Numbered from the stretch's first letter, positions 17,425-25,898 are shown. The stretch: DNA of 64,000 bases from a bacterium (GCA_021796235.1 JAJYOJ010000003.1:1-64000); one strand, 5' to 3'. The notes: generated from the sequence alone by a model not told the origin. Made by a program: numbers and translations.

Positions 17425-17901
17425 ATGTTTGGAGTGAAAAAAATTCTTAGCCTTCAAGAACTGTTAAAAGTTAAAAATAAGCTTCGGACCAAGAAAACAG
17501 TTCTGGTTGGAGGTTGTTTTGACCTTTTACATTACGGACATGTGCAGTTTTTAAAAAAAGCGAAAGAACAAGGAGATTTTCTAACAGTAGCTCTTGAGTC
17601 AGATCAATTTATAAAAGAAATTAAAAAACGCATTCCAATTCACGACCAGAAGCAACGGGCTAAGATTTTAGAAACATTGGATTTTGTTGACCTTGTAATT
17701 CTTCTTCCGCGTCTCAGGACTTATGAAGAATATTTTAATTTGGTAAAAGCGGTTCGACCGGCGATCATTGCGGTTACAGCTGGAGATACTCAAATTGAAA
17801 ATAAGACGAAACAAGCTAAAGATTCAGGTGCAATTTTAAAAATTGTCTCTAAAAATATTGCAGGTTTTTCGACACAAAAAATTATTCAAAAACTCGAATG
17901 A
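17425..17901 (+). CDS. Cytidylyltransferase-fold nucleotidyltransferase (RfaE/TagD type)
   Basis: A 158-residue HxGH-type nucleotidyltransferase. GGCFDLLHYGHVQFL (HYGH at 36-39) is the nucleotide-binding motif, and GFSTQKI near the end corresponds to the ISTT/K motif. Such enzymes make ADP-heptose, CDP-glycerol or similar activated groups; the substrate is not evident here. The start is uncertain: ATG 17425 overlaps a TATAAT box (17421-17426), and the in-frame GTG at 17434 would fit a leaderless start. Its TGA stop is followed after one base by thpR. Confidence 0.8.
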   Translation: MFGVKKILSLQELLKVKNKLRTKKTVLVGGCFDLLHYGHVQFLKKAKEQGDFLTVALESDQFIKEIKKRIPIHDQKQRAKILETLDFVDLVILLPRLRTYEEYFNLVKAVRPAIIAVTAGDTQIENKTKQAKDSGAILKIVSKNIAGFSTQKIIQKLE

Positions 17902-17902
17902 T

Positions 17903-18439
17903 ATGCGATTATTTTTAGCGATCGAAGTTCCAAAATCTGAATCCGCAAAAATTACACGTGATATCCAAGATATAAAATCGCTATACCCACAATTCAGTTG
18001 GGGTGATGAAAAAAACTATCATATAACTCTATATTTTTATGGCGAAACAAATAAACTAGATAAGATAAAAGAAAAGTTGGAAGAAATCTTGTACGACCAA
18101 GAAGCTTTTTATCTTTATTCGACCACAGCCGATCTTTTTATGAATAGTAAAATTGTCATTTACCTTAACTTCCGTAGGGAAAAAAAGATTGAAAAACTTG
18201 CAGAAAAAATTCGCGAGACTTTTGGAGAGCATTTTGGAAATCCTAAAAAATTTGTGCCGCACCTTTCCTTGGCAAGATACAAAATTCCTTCGAAGCAGCA
18301 GTATTTGGTTTTGAAAAAACGCCTACATAGACTTTCGATAGATATTAGCTTTCAGGTAAAAAAAGTTTACATATTTCAAAGTATTTTGGGCGGGAAGAAA
18401 CCTGTCTATAAAAAATTGGAGACTTTTTCACTAAAATAA
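17903..18439 (+). CDS. thpR: RNA 2',3'-cyclic phosphodiesterase (2H family)
   Basis: A 178-residue 2H phosphoesterase. The two catalytic tetrapeptides are H40-I-T-L and H120-L-S-L, and the N-terminal MRLFLAIEVP is typical of ThpR/LigT. It opens 2',3'-cyclic phosphates on RNA or ligates tRNA halves in vitro. I start at 17903, one base after the upstream stop, because longer forms add an unrelated N-terminus. A terminator hairpin follows immediately. Confidence 0.88.
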   Translation: MRLFLAIEVPKSESAKITRDIQDIKSLYPQFSWGDEKNYHITLYFYGETNKLDKIKEKLEEILYDQEAFYLYSTTADLFMNSKIVIYLNFRREKKIEKLAEKIRETFGEHFGNPKKFVPHLSLARYKIPSKQQYLVLKKRLHRLSIDISFQVKKVYIFQSILGGKKPVYKKLETFSLK

Positions 18440-18461
18440 AACCATTCCGGAGAATGGTTTT
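18438..18461. terminator. Bidirectional terminator between thpR and the DUF5679 gene
   Basis: Perfect stem AAAACCATTC/GAATGGTTTT with loop CGGA, followed by TATTTTTT on plus and preceded by an A-rich run that gives T's on minus. It serves the convergent genes on both sides. Confidence 0.8.
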
Positions 18462-18481
18462 ATTTTTTCGAAATTAAAAGC

Positions 18482-18625
18482 TTAAGCTGCTCCAATCTTA
18501 TACATACCAGTTCCACAGACTGGGCATTTACCTTTTAAAGCCGGTTTGCCATTTTTCATCGTAACTTTTTGTGGATTGTCGACATCTCTTTTAGCTCTAC
18601 ATTTTACACAATACATTGTTGCCAT
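18482..18625 (-). CDS. DUF5679-type small zinc-ribbon protein, 47 aa
   Basis: Small gene read directly from the minus strand, starting MATMYCVKCRAKRDV and ending CPVCGTGMYKIGAA. The paired motifs C6-x2-C9 and C34-x2-C37, with the central VTMKNGKPA segment, are the DUF5679 pattern common in CPR genomes. This suggests one bound zinc ion; the function is unknown. A purine-rich GGGGGGTGAT precedes the ATG, one of the few Shine-Dalgarno-like sequences in the window. It follows the gene at 18662 on the same strand. Confidence 0.88.
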   Translation of the reverse strand: MATMYCVKCRAKRDVDNPQKVTMKNGKPALKGKCPVCGTGMYKIGAA

Positions 18626-18661
18626 AACATATCACCCCCCATCGAAAGCAAATTTCTAAAT

Positions 18662-18961
18662 TTATTTAATAATCCTAGCAAAATACAGGCTGATTTCAAC
18701 TGCAAATATAATTGCAATCAGAATGAAACTTTTTTTCAGGTCGGAAAAAAAATAAGAAAGTTCGTTACGATCAACGGTCATAGTGGTAGGTTTTGGCGTT
18801 ACGAAGGTTTGTCGTTCAGATGGTTTTGTTTCAATTTTCGGTCTTGGATCTTCATTTTGAGGAGGCTGGGGCAAGGGACGCGAGACCACAGACTCATTAA
18901 GAAGTTTTAATTTCCTATGATATTCGGCAAGCAGTTTTTGTTTCTTGGTTTTCCTTGGCAC
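18662..18961 (-). CDS. Small tail-anchored hypothetical protein, 99 aa
   Basis: Unrecognised. It has a basic N-terminus (MPRKTKKQKLLAEYHRKLKLL), a Pro-rich linker (about 30-60) and a single C-terminal hydrophobic helix (SFILIAIIFAVEISLYFARII), so it is probably anchored with the bulk in the cytoplasm. It is upstream of the zinc-ribbon gene on the same strand with a 36-base gap. Similar short tail-anchored proteins are common in CPR genomes; no function can be given. Confidence 0.6.
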   Translation of the reverse strand: MPRKTKKQKLLAEYHRKLKLLNESVVSRPLPQPPQNEDPRPKIETKPSERQTFVTPKPTTMTVDRNELSYFFSDLKKSFILIAIIFAVEISLYFARIIK

Positions 18962-18998
18962 GCTTTAATTTTAACATATCAATCATAATCTATCGGGG

Positions 18999-19027
18999 TT
19001 GACAGGTTTTTGTAAAGAGGTTAAAAT
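18999..19027 (+). promoter_or_regulatory. Promoter of the DUF4446 gene
   Basis: TTGACA at 18999-19004 and TAAAAT at 19022-19027 with a 17-base spacer. The ATG at 19036 lies 8 bases beyond the -10 box, so the transcript should start at or very near the start codon. Confidence 0.7.
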
Positions 19028-19035
19028 GAAAAGCA

Positions 19036-19482
19036 ATGGTTATCGAACTGGTTTCGGTCCTTTTTTTTATTTGGCTTATTATTATTTCTTGGATTCTTTT
19101 CAAGACGCGCAATCACTATTTACAACTAGTTTCATCAACGAAAAAAGGCAAGCTGGATGAGATTTTAGAAGAAATAGTCCAAAACGACAAAACTTTTGCA
19201 AGTGAAATAAGTACAATAAAAAAAACAATTAATCATTTAACCGATCAATCGCAATTTTTTATTCAGAAAACTGGACTGGTGAGGTTCAATCCGTTTGAAA
19301 AAAGCGGGGGAGAGCAGAGTTTTGTCGTTGCTTTTTTGGATAAAAAAGACACGGGATTGGTTATGAATTTTATCTATACACGGGAAGGTTTGCATGTTTA
19401 CACAAAAAAAGTTAAGGAAGGGAAGGCTTTGGAGTACTCTCTTTCCGACGAAGAAAAAAAAGCTATAGATATAAGTCATTAA
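19036..19482 (+). CDS. DUF4446 family membrane protein
   Basis: A 148-residue protein with one N-terminal transmembrane helix (about 5-24), a coiled-coil region (40-75) and the DUF4446 core: VRFNPFEKSGGEQSFVVAFLD, an xREGLHVYTKKV strand, and a final LSDEEKKAI. The family is widespread in Firmicutes and CPR; its function is unknown. The promoter indicates a leaderless mRNA. The DUF3048 gene follows, with its own TATAAT 8 bases before its ATG. Confidence 0.82.
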   Translation: MVIELVSVLFFIWLIIISWILFKTRNHYLQLVSSTKKGKLDEILEEIVQNDKTFASEISTIKKTINHLTDQSQFFIQKTGLVRFNPFEKSGGEQSFVVAFLDKKDTGLVMNFIYTREGLHVYTKKVKEGKALEYSLSDEEKKAIDISH

Positions 19483-19489
19483 TTGTATA

Positions 19490-19495
19490 TATAAT
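19490..19495 (+). promoter_or_regulatory. -10 box of the DUF3048 gene
   Basis: TATAAT ends 8 bases before the ATG at 19504. No convincing -35 is visible. The spacing matches the other leaderless-type promoters here. Confidence 0.4.
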
Positions 19496-19503
19496 AGTTC
19501 CTT

Positions 19504-20673
19504 ATGATAAATAAAAAACTTGGTATAGCAATTTTGATAATCGTTTTCGTCTTAGCTGGTTCATTGTCTTACATTTTTTTTGCCGGAGGCGGCAGTGGCA
19601 AAATTCCATTACCGCTCATAAACTATGCACCGCCTAGCCAAAATGGCACCGTCCCATCGGTTAATCCGAATGAACCAAAAACCGAAGAATGTCCGATAAA
19701 TGGTGAGATGCTCACCAAATCACAAAAAAATCTTTGGGAGATCCGGAGGCCTTTGGGTGTGATGATAGAAAACCATAAAGATGCCCGACCCCAGTCAGGA
19801 CTATCGTCGGCTGACGTTGTTTACGAAGCAGTAGCCGAAGGCGGAATTACCAGATTTTTAGCTATTTTTTACTGCAAAGATGCTCCATATGTCGGCCCGG
19901 TTCGTTCGGCACGAGTTTATTTTATCCAACTTTTAGAGGGTTATGGGAACAATCCTCTCTATGCACACGTAGGTGGAGCTAACACTCCGGGAGACGCCAA
20001 TGCCTTGGGAAAAATAGATACTTTGAAATGGAGTCTTTACAACGATCTCAATCAATTCGCAGTTCCATTTCCATATTATTGGAGAGATTATGAACGGTTG
20101 CCTGGAGTTGTCACGGAGCATACCGTTTATTCGGCTACCGCCAAACTTTGGCAGTATGCAAAAGATAATAGAGGCTTAACCAATGTTGATAAAAAGGGAA
20201 TTGCCTGGAATACGACCTTCACTCCCTGGAAGTTTCAGGATGACTCTGCCGCATCTGCCCGAGGTGATGTCACAAAGATTAGTTTTGGATTTTGGAACAC
20301 AAATGCTGATGACTATAGCGTTACTTGGAACTACGATGCTACTACTAATAGTTATGCTCGTGTTAACGGTGGAGTTCCACATCTAGATAAAAATACCGGT
20401 AAATCACTTACAGCCAAAGATGTTGTAGTCATTTTTACCCGTGAATCAGTTGTCAATGACGGATACGAAGGTGGTCAACATCTTTTATACGGGGTTATAG
20501 GAAGCGGTAACGGATTATTGTTCCAAAACGGAAAGTCTCAAACTATTACCTGGAAAAAAAGTACTGCAGAATCGGCAATGATGTTTTATAATACTTCTGG
20601 CAGTGAAGTAAAACTGGTACGAGGCGAAATATTCGTTGAAATACTGCCAATAGGCAATAAAGTAACGTACTAA
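19504..20673 (+). CDS. DUF3048 domain-containing exported protein (YerB-like)
   Basis: A 389-residue protein with an N-terminal hydrophobic segment (LGIAILIIVFVLAGSLSYIFF), a Pro/Asn-rich linker and the DUF3048 domain. Family landmarks are GVMIENHKDARPQSGL, ADVVYEAVAEGGITRF and VGPVRSARVYFIQL, with a C-terminal strand-rich half (DVVVIFTRE). YerB-type proteins are cell-surface proteins of unknown activity. A single anchor, with no lipobox cysteine that I can see, points to signal-anchor or export topology. It lies between DUF4446 and the winged-helix gene. Confidence 0.85.
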   Translation: MINKKLGIAILIIVFVLAGSLSYIFFAGGGSGKIPLPLINYAPPSQNGTVPSVNPNEPKTEECPINGEMLTKSQKNLWEIRRPLGVMIENHKDARPQSGLSSADVVYEAVAEGGITRFLAIFYCKDAPYVGPVRSARVYFIQLLEGYGNNPLYAHVGGANTPGDANALGKIDTLKWSLYNDLNQFAVPFPYYWRDYERLPGVVTEHTVYSATAKLWQYAKDNRGLTNVDKKGIAWNTTFTPWKFQDDSAASARGDVTKISFGFWNTNADDYSVTWNYDATTNSYARVNGGVPHLDKNTGKSLTAKDVVVIFTRESVVNDGYEGGQHLLYGVIGSGNGLLFQNGKSQTITWKKSTAESAMMFYNTSGSEVKLVRGEIFVEILPIGNKVTY

Positions 20674-20683
20674 TAGAAAATAT

Positions 20684-21259
20684 ATGTTGGAGCACATAAT
20701 TCCCTCCAAGACTAGAAGAAAAATCTTGGAGCTGTTTTTCCTTCATTCAGGAGAAAATCTTTATTTGCGTAAAATTGTCAGAGATGTAGATGAAGAAGTC
20801 AATGCGGTAAAGCGCGAGCTTGACATACTTTCGGCTGCAAAACTTCTGCACAAAGAAAAACGCCTCAATAAAATTTTTTATACCCTTAATAAAAATTATA
20901 TTTTCTACGACGAGTTTTTACGAATATTTTCCAAGATCGACAAACTTCCGACTCTCTTTTACAATAATATTCCAAAGATCGGTAAAGTTAAATTTGCGGC
21001 TCTTTCGACAAAATTCGGAAAGAGAACTCCGATAAAAGATGATGAGATATATTTTTTAGTGGTTGGAGTTGTTGTAGTTCCCGAAATTAGCGCCATAATT
21101 TCCCAGGTTGAGAAAGATTTTGGCCGTGAGATTAATTATACGGTAATGACAGAAGACGAGTTTATTTTTAGAAAAAAAAATAACGATCCATTCATCTGGC
21201 GCTTTTTAAAACAACCAAAAATAATGTTAGTTGGAGGCGAAGAAGAATTTCTAAAATGA
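20684..21259 (+). CDS. Winged-helix protein with a nucleotidyltransferase-like C-terminus
   Basis: A 191-residue protein. Residues 1-70 form a winged helix (SKTRRKILELFFLHSGENLYLRKIVRDV ... VKRELDILSAAKLL). Residues ~105-190 resemble the MNT nucleotidyltransferase fold seen after such winged helices in many CPR and archaeal regulators (EIYFLVVGVV, INYTVMTEDEF, FIWRFLKQPKIMLVG). The catalytic GS and DxD motifs are not present, so enzymatic activity is unlikely. It overlaps secD by 4 bases, so the two are translationally coupled. Regulation of the neighbours is inference. Confidence 0.6.
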   Translation: MLEHIIPSKTRRKILELFFLHSGENLYLRKIVRDVDEEVNAVKRELDILSAAKLLHKEKRLNKIFYTLNKNYIFYDEFLRIFSKIDKLPTLFYNNIPKIGKVKFAALSTKFGKRTPIKDDEIYFLVVGVVVVPEISAIISQVEKDFGREINYTVMTEDEFIFRKKNNDPFIWRFLKQPKIMLVGGEEEFLK

Positions 21260-22539
21260 AGATTATCCAAATAGCCGTAGCTCTTTTGCTGCTTCTTCTA
21301 ATAATCTGGATTGATCTGCCGGAGAATCTCAGGATAGGAAAATTTCAGATCCAAAGATACTTCAAAACTCATCTAGGTCTTGACTTACAAGGCGGAAGTA
21401 GTCTTGTGTTTCAAGCCGATACAACAAAAGTAAAAGCTTCCGACCTTCAAGATGCTCTAAACTCATCCAGGGATATAATAGAAAGACGGGTTAATTTTTT
21501 TGGAGTGTCCGAACCAACCGTTCAAACTTTACAGGTAGGAAATACTTATAGGATTAGTGTGGATCTACCAGGGTTTGGCAACGTTGAAGAGGCAGCAAGA
21601 CTAATAGGTACAACAGCCCAGCTAACTTTTAAAGAAGAGGCGAGCCCTTCGGCCCAGGTGTCGACACTTTCAGCTTTACTCGTTAATTTTAGTAAAGATA
21701 CAGGACTTACAGGAAAAGATATACAAAAAGCCAGCGTGACGTTTGATCCGCAAACCGGAAAACCTCAAGTAGCTTTACAATTTAGCGATGCCGGAAAAAA
21801 ACTTTTCGCTGACATTACAACGAGAAATGTCAGTAAGCCGGTAGGCATATTTCTTGACAATGGTTTATTATCAGCTCCGGTTGTTCAACAGCCGATATTA
21901 GATGGCAACGCAGTTATTACCGGCAACTTTACGACAAATGATGCAAATAAACTTGCCATTGCTATAAATTCCGGCGCCTTACCTTTACCCATACATTTGA
22001 TAGAGCAGAGAAATATTGGTCCAACCTTGGGCGCGAGCGAAGTCAGAAAAAGCATCTACGCCGGCGCAGTTGGTTTGCTTATGGTTTTAACATTTATGAT
22101 TATTTATTACGGCAGATTGGGCCTGATCGCTTCACTTGCCTTGGCGATCTACGGTTTGATTTCATTTGCAATCTTTCGCGCTGTTCCCATAGTTTTAACC
22201 CTTCCCGGAGTTGCCGGATTCATTTTATCCATCGGTATGGCAGTTGATTCAAACATTTTAATCTTTGAGAGAATAAAAGAAGAGCGTAGGAAAGGGAGAG
22301 ATTTAGATATAGCCATTCGCTTGGGATTTGGTAGAGCATTAGACGCAATAAAAGATGCAAATATTACTACGCTTCTGGTTGCGTTTATTTTATTTAATCC
22401 TTTAAACTGGGGTTTTCTGCCACAGTTTGGTATGGTCAGGGGTTTTGCTTTGACCTTAGCAATAGGAGTTGCTACAAGTTTATTCACCGGAGTTGTTATT
22501 ACCAGGCGCTTAATAAATATTTTGTATAAACATGATTAA
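21256..22539 (+). CDS. secD: Protein translocase subunit SecD
   Basis: A 427-residue RND-type subunit that uses the proton-motive force to help SecYEG export. It shows the first transmembrane helix, the LGLDLQGGSSLVFQ motif, a periplasmic P1 domain of reduced size (about 60-250), and five C-terminal helices with the conserved SIGMAVDSNILIFERIKEE segment. It starts inside the end of the winged-helix gene and overlaps secF by 8 bases, the usual coupled secDF arrangement. Confidence 0.95.
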   Translation: MKIIQIAVALLLLLLIIWIDLPENLRIGKFQIQRYFKTHLGLDLQGGSSLVFQADTTKVKASDLQDALNSSRDIIERRVNFFGVSEPTVQTLQVGNTYRISVDLPGFGNVEEAARLIGTTAQLTFKEEASPSAQVSTLSALLVNFSKDTGLTGKDIQKASVTFDPQTGKPQVALQFSDAGKKLFADITTRNVSKPVGIFLDNGLLSAPVVQQPILDGNAVITGNFTTNDANKLAIAINSGALPLPIHLIEQRNIGPTLGASEVRKSIYAGAVGLLMVLTFMIIYYGRLGLIASLALAIYGLISFAIFRAVPIVLTLPGVAGFILSIGMAVDSNILIFERIKEERRKGRDLDIAIRLGFGRALDAIKDANITTLLVAFILFNPLNWGFLPQFGMVRGFALTLAIGVATSLFTGVVITRRLINILYKHD

Positions 22540-23395
22540 TTTTCTTAAATATCAATGGTTGTATTTTCTTATTTCCGCGCTCGTCATCGGTTCCGGTTTA
22601 GTTTCGATTATAACCTGGGGATACCGTTACTCGATCGATTTTGCCGGAGGGACAAATTTAGAATATTTAACAAATAAATCGATTCCAGTAACTGATCTGA
22701 ACAAAGTTTTGGAAAATCTAAAAATCAAAACAGAAAGTGTACAGAGTAATAATAAGGACATAACAATTCAGACAACACCTATAAGTGGCCAACAAGAATC
22801 GCAACTGCGAAATAGCCTGCAAAAAACCTTCAGTGTCGAACTGACAACATTACGTTACGAAACAGTCGGCCCGACCTTGGGAAGTGAAACTCTGCAAAAA
22901 ACTTTAATTGCCGCGATTTTAGGTATTGCCGGAATTTTAATCTACATGAGTTTCGCCTTCAAAGGATTTAACTATGCTTTTGCCGCGATTTTGGCAATGA
23001 TCCATGATTTTTTAGTCGTAATTGGCACTTATTCATTACTTTCTCATTTCTTGGGAGCTGAGCTTGACACGATGTTTGTCACAGCCTTGTTAACAACAAT
23101 GGCATTTTCTGTCCACGATACAATTATTATTTTTGACAAAATTCGCGAGTATTTCCGAACCGAGGGAAAGGCCGACATGGAATTCTACGCAAGTAAGGCC
23201 TTGGTTGAGACTATGGTTCGGTCTCTCAATAATTCAATGACAATTATTTTTATGCTTTTGGCCCTAACTCTTTTAGGCGGCGTAACAATTCGCTTTTTTG
23301 TTGCAACCCTGCTTGTTGGTACGATAACCGGTACCTACTCGTCACCATTTGTAGCAACGCCAATTTTAGTGTGGTTGGAGAAGCGAAAGAAATAA
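22532..23395 (+). CDS. secF: Protein translocase subunit SecF
   Basis: A 287-residue partner of SecD. It has an N-terminal helix, the IDFAGGTNLEY motif, a short periplasmic domain, and five C-terminal helices including FSVHDTIIIFDKIRE and a SLNNSMTIIFMLL segment. All conserved parts of the family are present and the length is typical. Confidence 0.95.
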   Translation: MINFLKYQWLYFLISALVIGSGLVSIITWGYRYSIDFAGGTNLEYLTNKSIPVTDLNKVLENLKIKTESVQSNNKDITIQTTPISGQQESQLRNSLQKTFSVELTTLRYETVGPTLGSETLQKTLIAAILGIAGILIYMSFAFKGFNYAFAAILAMIHDFLVVIGTYSLLSHFLGAELDTMFVTALLTTMAFSVHDTIIIFDKIREYFRTEGKADMEFYASKALVETMVRSLNNSMTIIFMLLALTLLGGVTIRFFVATLLVGTITGTYSSPFVATPILVWLEKRKK

Positions 23396-23474
23396 TTCTG
23401 TAGCATATAAGCCATTGACAAGTTGGATAATAGCTGGAAGAATTAGGGAATTATTTATTAGTTATTTTTAAAAT

Positions 23475-23972
23475 ATGGTAAAGAATAAAGATGAAGAGAA
23501 AAGCGGGGACGCAGAGGTTTGTCCAAAGTGCGGATCGCCACTGGGAGAAATTACGACTACCAAAGACGGCCGAAAAATTCAGCGCTGTTCTACAGGCAGC
23601 TGGAACCCGGAAACCCGAAAAGTCGAGGGGTGTACCTATGTGAGGTGGTTTGGCTCCGAACCTGAGACTTTAGATGAAAAATGTCCAAAATGCGGCGCAC
23701 CATTACTGCTGGTTACTACCAGATCGGGTAAAAAACTTAAAAAATGTTCCACATCATCCTGGGATCCAAAAACCAGACAGGCAACCGGCTGTGATTTTGT
23801 TGAATGGCAAAAAGGCAGCATTGTGGCACTGGATGAAGATTGTCCTGTCTGCGGCGAAAAGCTGGTTCTTTTTACGACGTCATCCGGCAAAAAACTTAAA
23901 AAGTGTTCAACTAATAAATGGGATCCTAAAACGCGAAAAGCCATAGGTTGTGAATATGCCGTTTGGATGTGA
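23475..23972 (+). CDS. Triple zinc-ribbon protein (topoisomerase C-terminal type)
   Basis: A 165-residue protein made almost wholly of three tandem ~50-residue zinc ribbons of the zf-C4 topoisomerase type. Their cysteines are 16/19/38/53, 70/73/91/106 and 123/126/144/159. Each unit repeats CPKCG-xL, TT-SGKKLKKCST, a W-DP-TR segment and GC-x-F/Y. Such ribbons normally sit at the C-terminus of topoisomerase I and bind single-stranded DNA. Here they form a stand-alone protein, so a nucleic-acid-binding role is a reasonable inference. The second and third units are closest to each other, which suggests recent duplication. No topoisomerase gene is in the window. Confidence 0.78.
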   Translation: MVKNKDEEKSGDAEVCPKCGSPLGEITTTKDGRKIQRCSTGSWNPETRKVEGCTYVRWFGSEPETLDEKCPKCGAPLLLVTTRSGKKLKKCSTSSWDPKTRQATGCDFVEWQKGSIVALDEDCPVCGEKLVLFTTSSGKKLKKCSTNKWDPKTRKAIGCEYAVWM

Positions 23973-23997
23973 ACGGAAGTGATGCTAAAATTATTGA

Positions 23998-24624
23998 ATG
24001 CAGGTAATAAGATATTCTTTGGGAGAACTTCAGGCGAACTGCTATTTTCTTATTGATGCCGATAAATGTATTATAGTTGATCCGGCAGACGATGCTTCAT
24101 TTATCTTAGAGGAAATTCAGCGCAGAAATTTAAAATTAATCGCTATGTTAGCGACGCACGGCCACTTCGATCATGTTATGGCGGCGGGGGAAATCCAGCT
24201 AAGTCTAAAAGTTCCATTATATATTGACAAAAACGATTTGTTTCTAATCAAAAGATTAAGAGAAACAGCAAAATATTTTCTAGGATATGAACCGGAAATT
24301 GTCGCGCCCAGAGAAATTAAATATTTTAAAAAAGGCAACTTTAAAATTGAAAATTTTAAATTGCAAATTATTTCAGTTCCTGGTCACACGCCTGGCAGTT
24401 TCTGTTTTTATTTTCCAAAAGAAAAAATTATTTTTACGGGGGATACATTATTTAAAGACGGAGTAGGGAGGACCGACTTTTCGTACGGTAATAAAGATGA
24501 TTTACGTGGATCGTTGGATGAATTATTTAAATTACCTGAAACAACAACTATTTATCCAGGTCACGGAGATGCGACAGAAGTGTTTCGCGCTCGTTTTTTA
24601 GTCTCCCCTTCTCCACGTCGTTAA
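23998..24624 (+). CDS. MBL-fold metallo-hydrolase (glyoxalase II-like)
   Basis: A 208-residue metallo-beta-lactamase-fold hydrolase. It shows THGHFDH (metal motif HxHxDH), VPGHTPGS, FTGDTLFKDGVGRTD and a final YPGHGD. This is the hydroxyacylglutathione-hydrolase-like subgroup that often acts on thioesters; the substrate here is not known. The 3' end overlaps the CCA-adding enzyme gene by 77 bases in the convergent orientation, and the last ~15 residues do not resemble the family. Confidence 0.88.
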   Translation: MQVIRYSLGELQANCYFLIDADKCIIVDPADDASFILEEIQRRNLKLIAMLATHGHFDHVMAAGEIQLSLKVPLYIDKNDLFLIKRLRETAKYFLGYEPEIVAPREIKYFKKGNFKIENFKLQIISVPGHTPGSFCFYFPKEKIIFTGDTLFKDGVGRTDFSYGNKDDLRGSLDELFKLPETTTIYPGHGDATEVFRARFLVSPSPRR

Positions 24625-25891
24625 ATATAGAAGAGAGAACAGCTCCTACCTTTGGACCAGGTTTAAGGTTCAAAGTTTTCATTACGTCGTTGCCGTCAAT
24701 CTTGAGGTCGGTTACTTTAAAAGGCTCTTTTTGGACCTCAACCAAACGCTTCTTGAAAAGTTCAAAACGCCAGGAGGTTGGCCTGGCTCCTGATCCTACG
24801 CGATCTGCAAAGCGGAGATCAATGATATCATTGAGATATTCCGATCCGACATTTCTGATAAATCTCCGCACGGCTTTATCTGTCTGGATTTCAGATACAG
24901 TAAATTGATGGAACTGAACCAGTCGCACGAGTTTTTCTTTTTGTTTATTGGACAGCTTGAAGCGGTTGGCAATATTTTCTGCCAGTTTTGTTCCAACAAC
25001 TTCGTGGTTGTAAAACGTAATCAAGCCAGTTTTATCATCCCGGCGGAAAGTTTCCGCCTTTCCGATATCATGTAATAGCGTTGCAAATCGGGTAATCTCA
25101 TCTGTTGTCGGACAAGCCTTAAGCGACATCACCAAGTGGGTGCCAACGTCATATATATGATGACGCTTTGGACTTTTCTGCGGAATCAGAAAACAAATAT
25201 CTACCTCTGGTAGTATAAAGGCAAGCAATCCAGTGTTTCTTAAAAAAAGAATGCCTTCGGAGGGATTTTCGCTTTTTAGGATTTTTAAAAACTCATCCCG
25301 GATACGTTCCCAGGAAATTTTAGTAATAAGATTAGCGTTTTTTTGGATAGAAACTCTGGTCTTATCCTCAATTAAAAATCCGAGTTCTGAAGCAAACCGA
25401 ATTGCACGCATCAATCTTAATGCATCTTCTTTAAATCGTTTGTCAGGATCACCTACCGCAACAATTAATTTTTCTTTTAAATGTTTTTGTCCAGCAAAAA
25501 TATCGATAACTTTTTTTCCGTCATAAGCTAGGGAATTAATTGTAAAATCCCGTCTTGCCAAATCTTCTTCGACTGTTTTTGCCCAGGAAAGTTTGCCGGG
25601 GTGACGAAAGTCCTTATACTCGGCTTCGCGGCGAAATGTTGTAACTTCGAAAATTAATTTTTTTCCGTCTACTTCTTGTGAAATGCCGACCGTGCCAAAC
25701 TGATTGTTATAAAACCCATCAGGATATAACTTAAGAATTTCATCGGGCGTTGCGTCTGTCGCAAAATCCCAGTTATCAACCGCATTATTTAATAGAAGCT
25801 CACGGACCGCACCACCCACTAAGTAAATTTTATACCCGGATTTTTGAAAGTTTTTTAAGAAATTGAGTACAAACTGCGGTAACCTTAACAT
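24548..25891 (-). CDS. CCA-adding tRNA nucleotidyltransferase with HD domain
   Basis: A 447-residue class II tRNA nucleotidyltransferase that adds or repairs the 3' CCA. The head domain has LVGGAVRELLL (24-34), a carboxylate motif N40-W-D42, and RRDFTINSLAYD (113-124). The neck and body follow, with an HD phosphohydrolase motif LLHDIGK (272-278). Two small departures are visible: VRELLL instead of VRDLLL, and NWD where most relatives have DWD or DxD. The tRNA-Tyr gene in this window lacks an encoded CCA, so this activity should be essential. It is in line with nfo, 7 bases downstream of it. Confidence 0.9.
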   Translation of the reverse strand: MLRLPQFVLNFLKNFQKSGYKIYLVGGAVRELLLNNAVDNWDFATDATPDEILKLYPDGFYNNQFGTVGISQEVDGKKLIFEVTTFRREAEYKDFRHPGKLSWAKTVEEDLARRDFTINSLAYDGKKVIDIFAGQKHLKEKLIVAVGDPDKRFKEDALRLMRAIRFASELGFLIEDKTRVSIQKNANLITKISWERIRDEFLKILKSENPSEGILFLRNTGLLAFILPEVDICFLIPQKSPKRHHIYDVGTHLVMSLKACPTTDEITRFATLLHDIGKAETFRRDDKTGLITFYNHEVVGTKLAENIANRFKLSNKQKEKLVRLVQFHQFTVSEIQTDKAVRRFIRNVGSEYLNDIIDLRFADRVGSGARPTSWRFELFKKRLVEVQKEPFKVTDLKIDGNDVMKTLNLKPGPKVGAVLSSIFNDVEKGRLKNERETLLSHLRDLDK

Positions 25892-25898
25892 GAAGTAA

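Noticed and set aside
18569-18910. 113-codon plus-strand reading frame
   Set aside because: It lies antisense to the DUF5679 gene and the tail-anchored protein gene, both of which have family or topology support.
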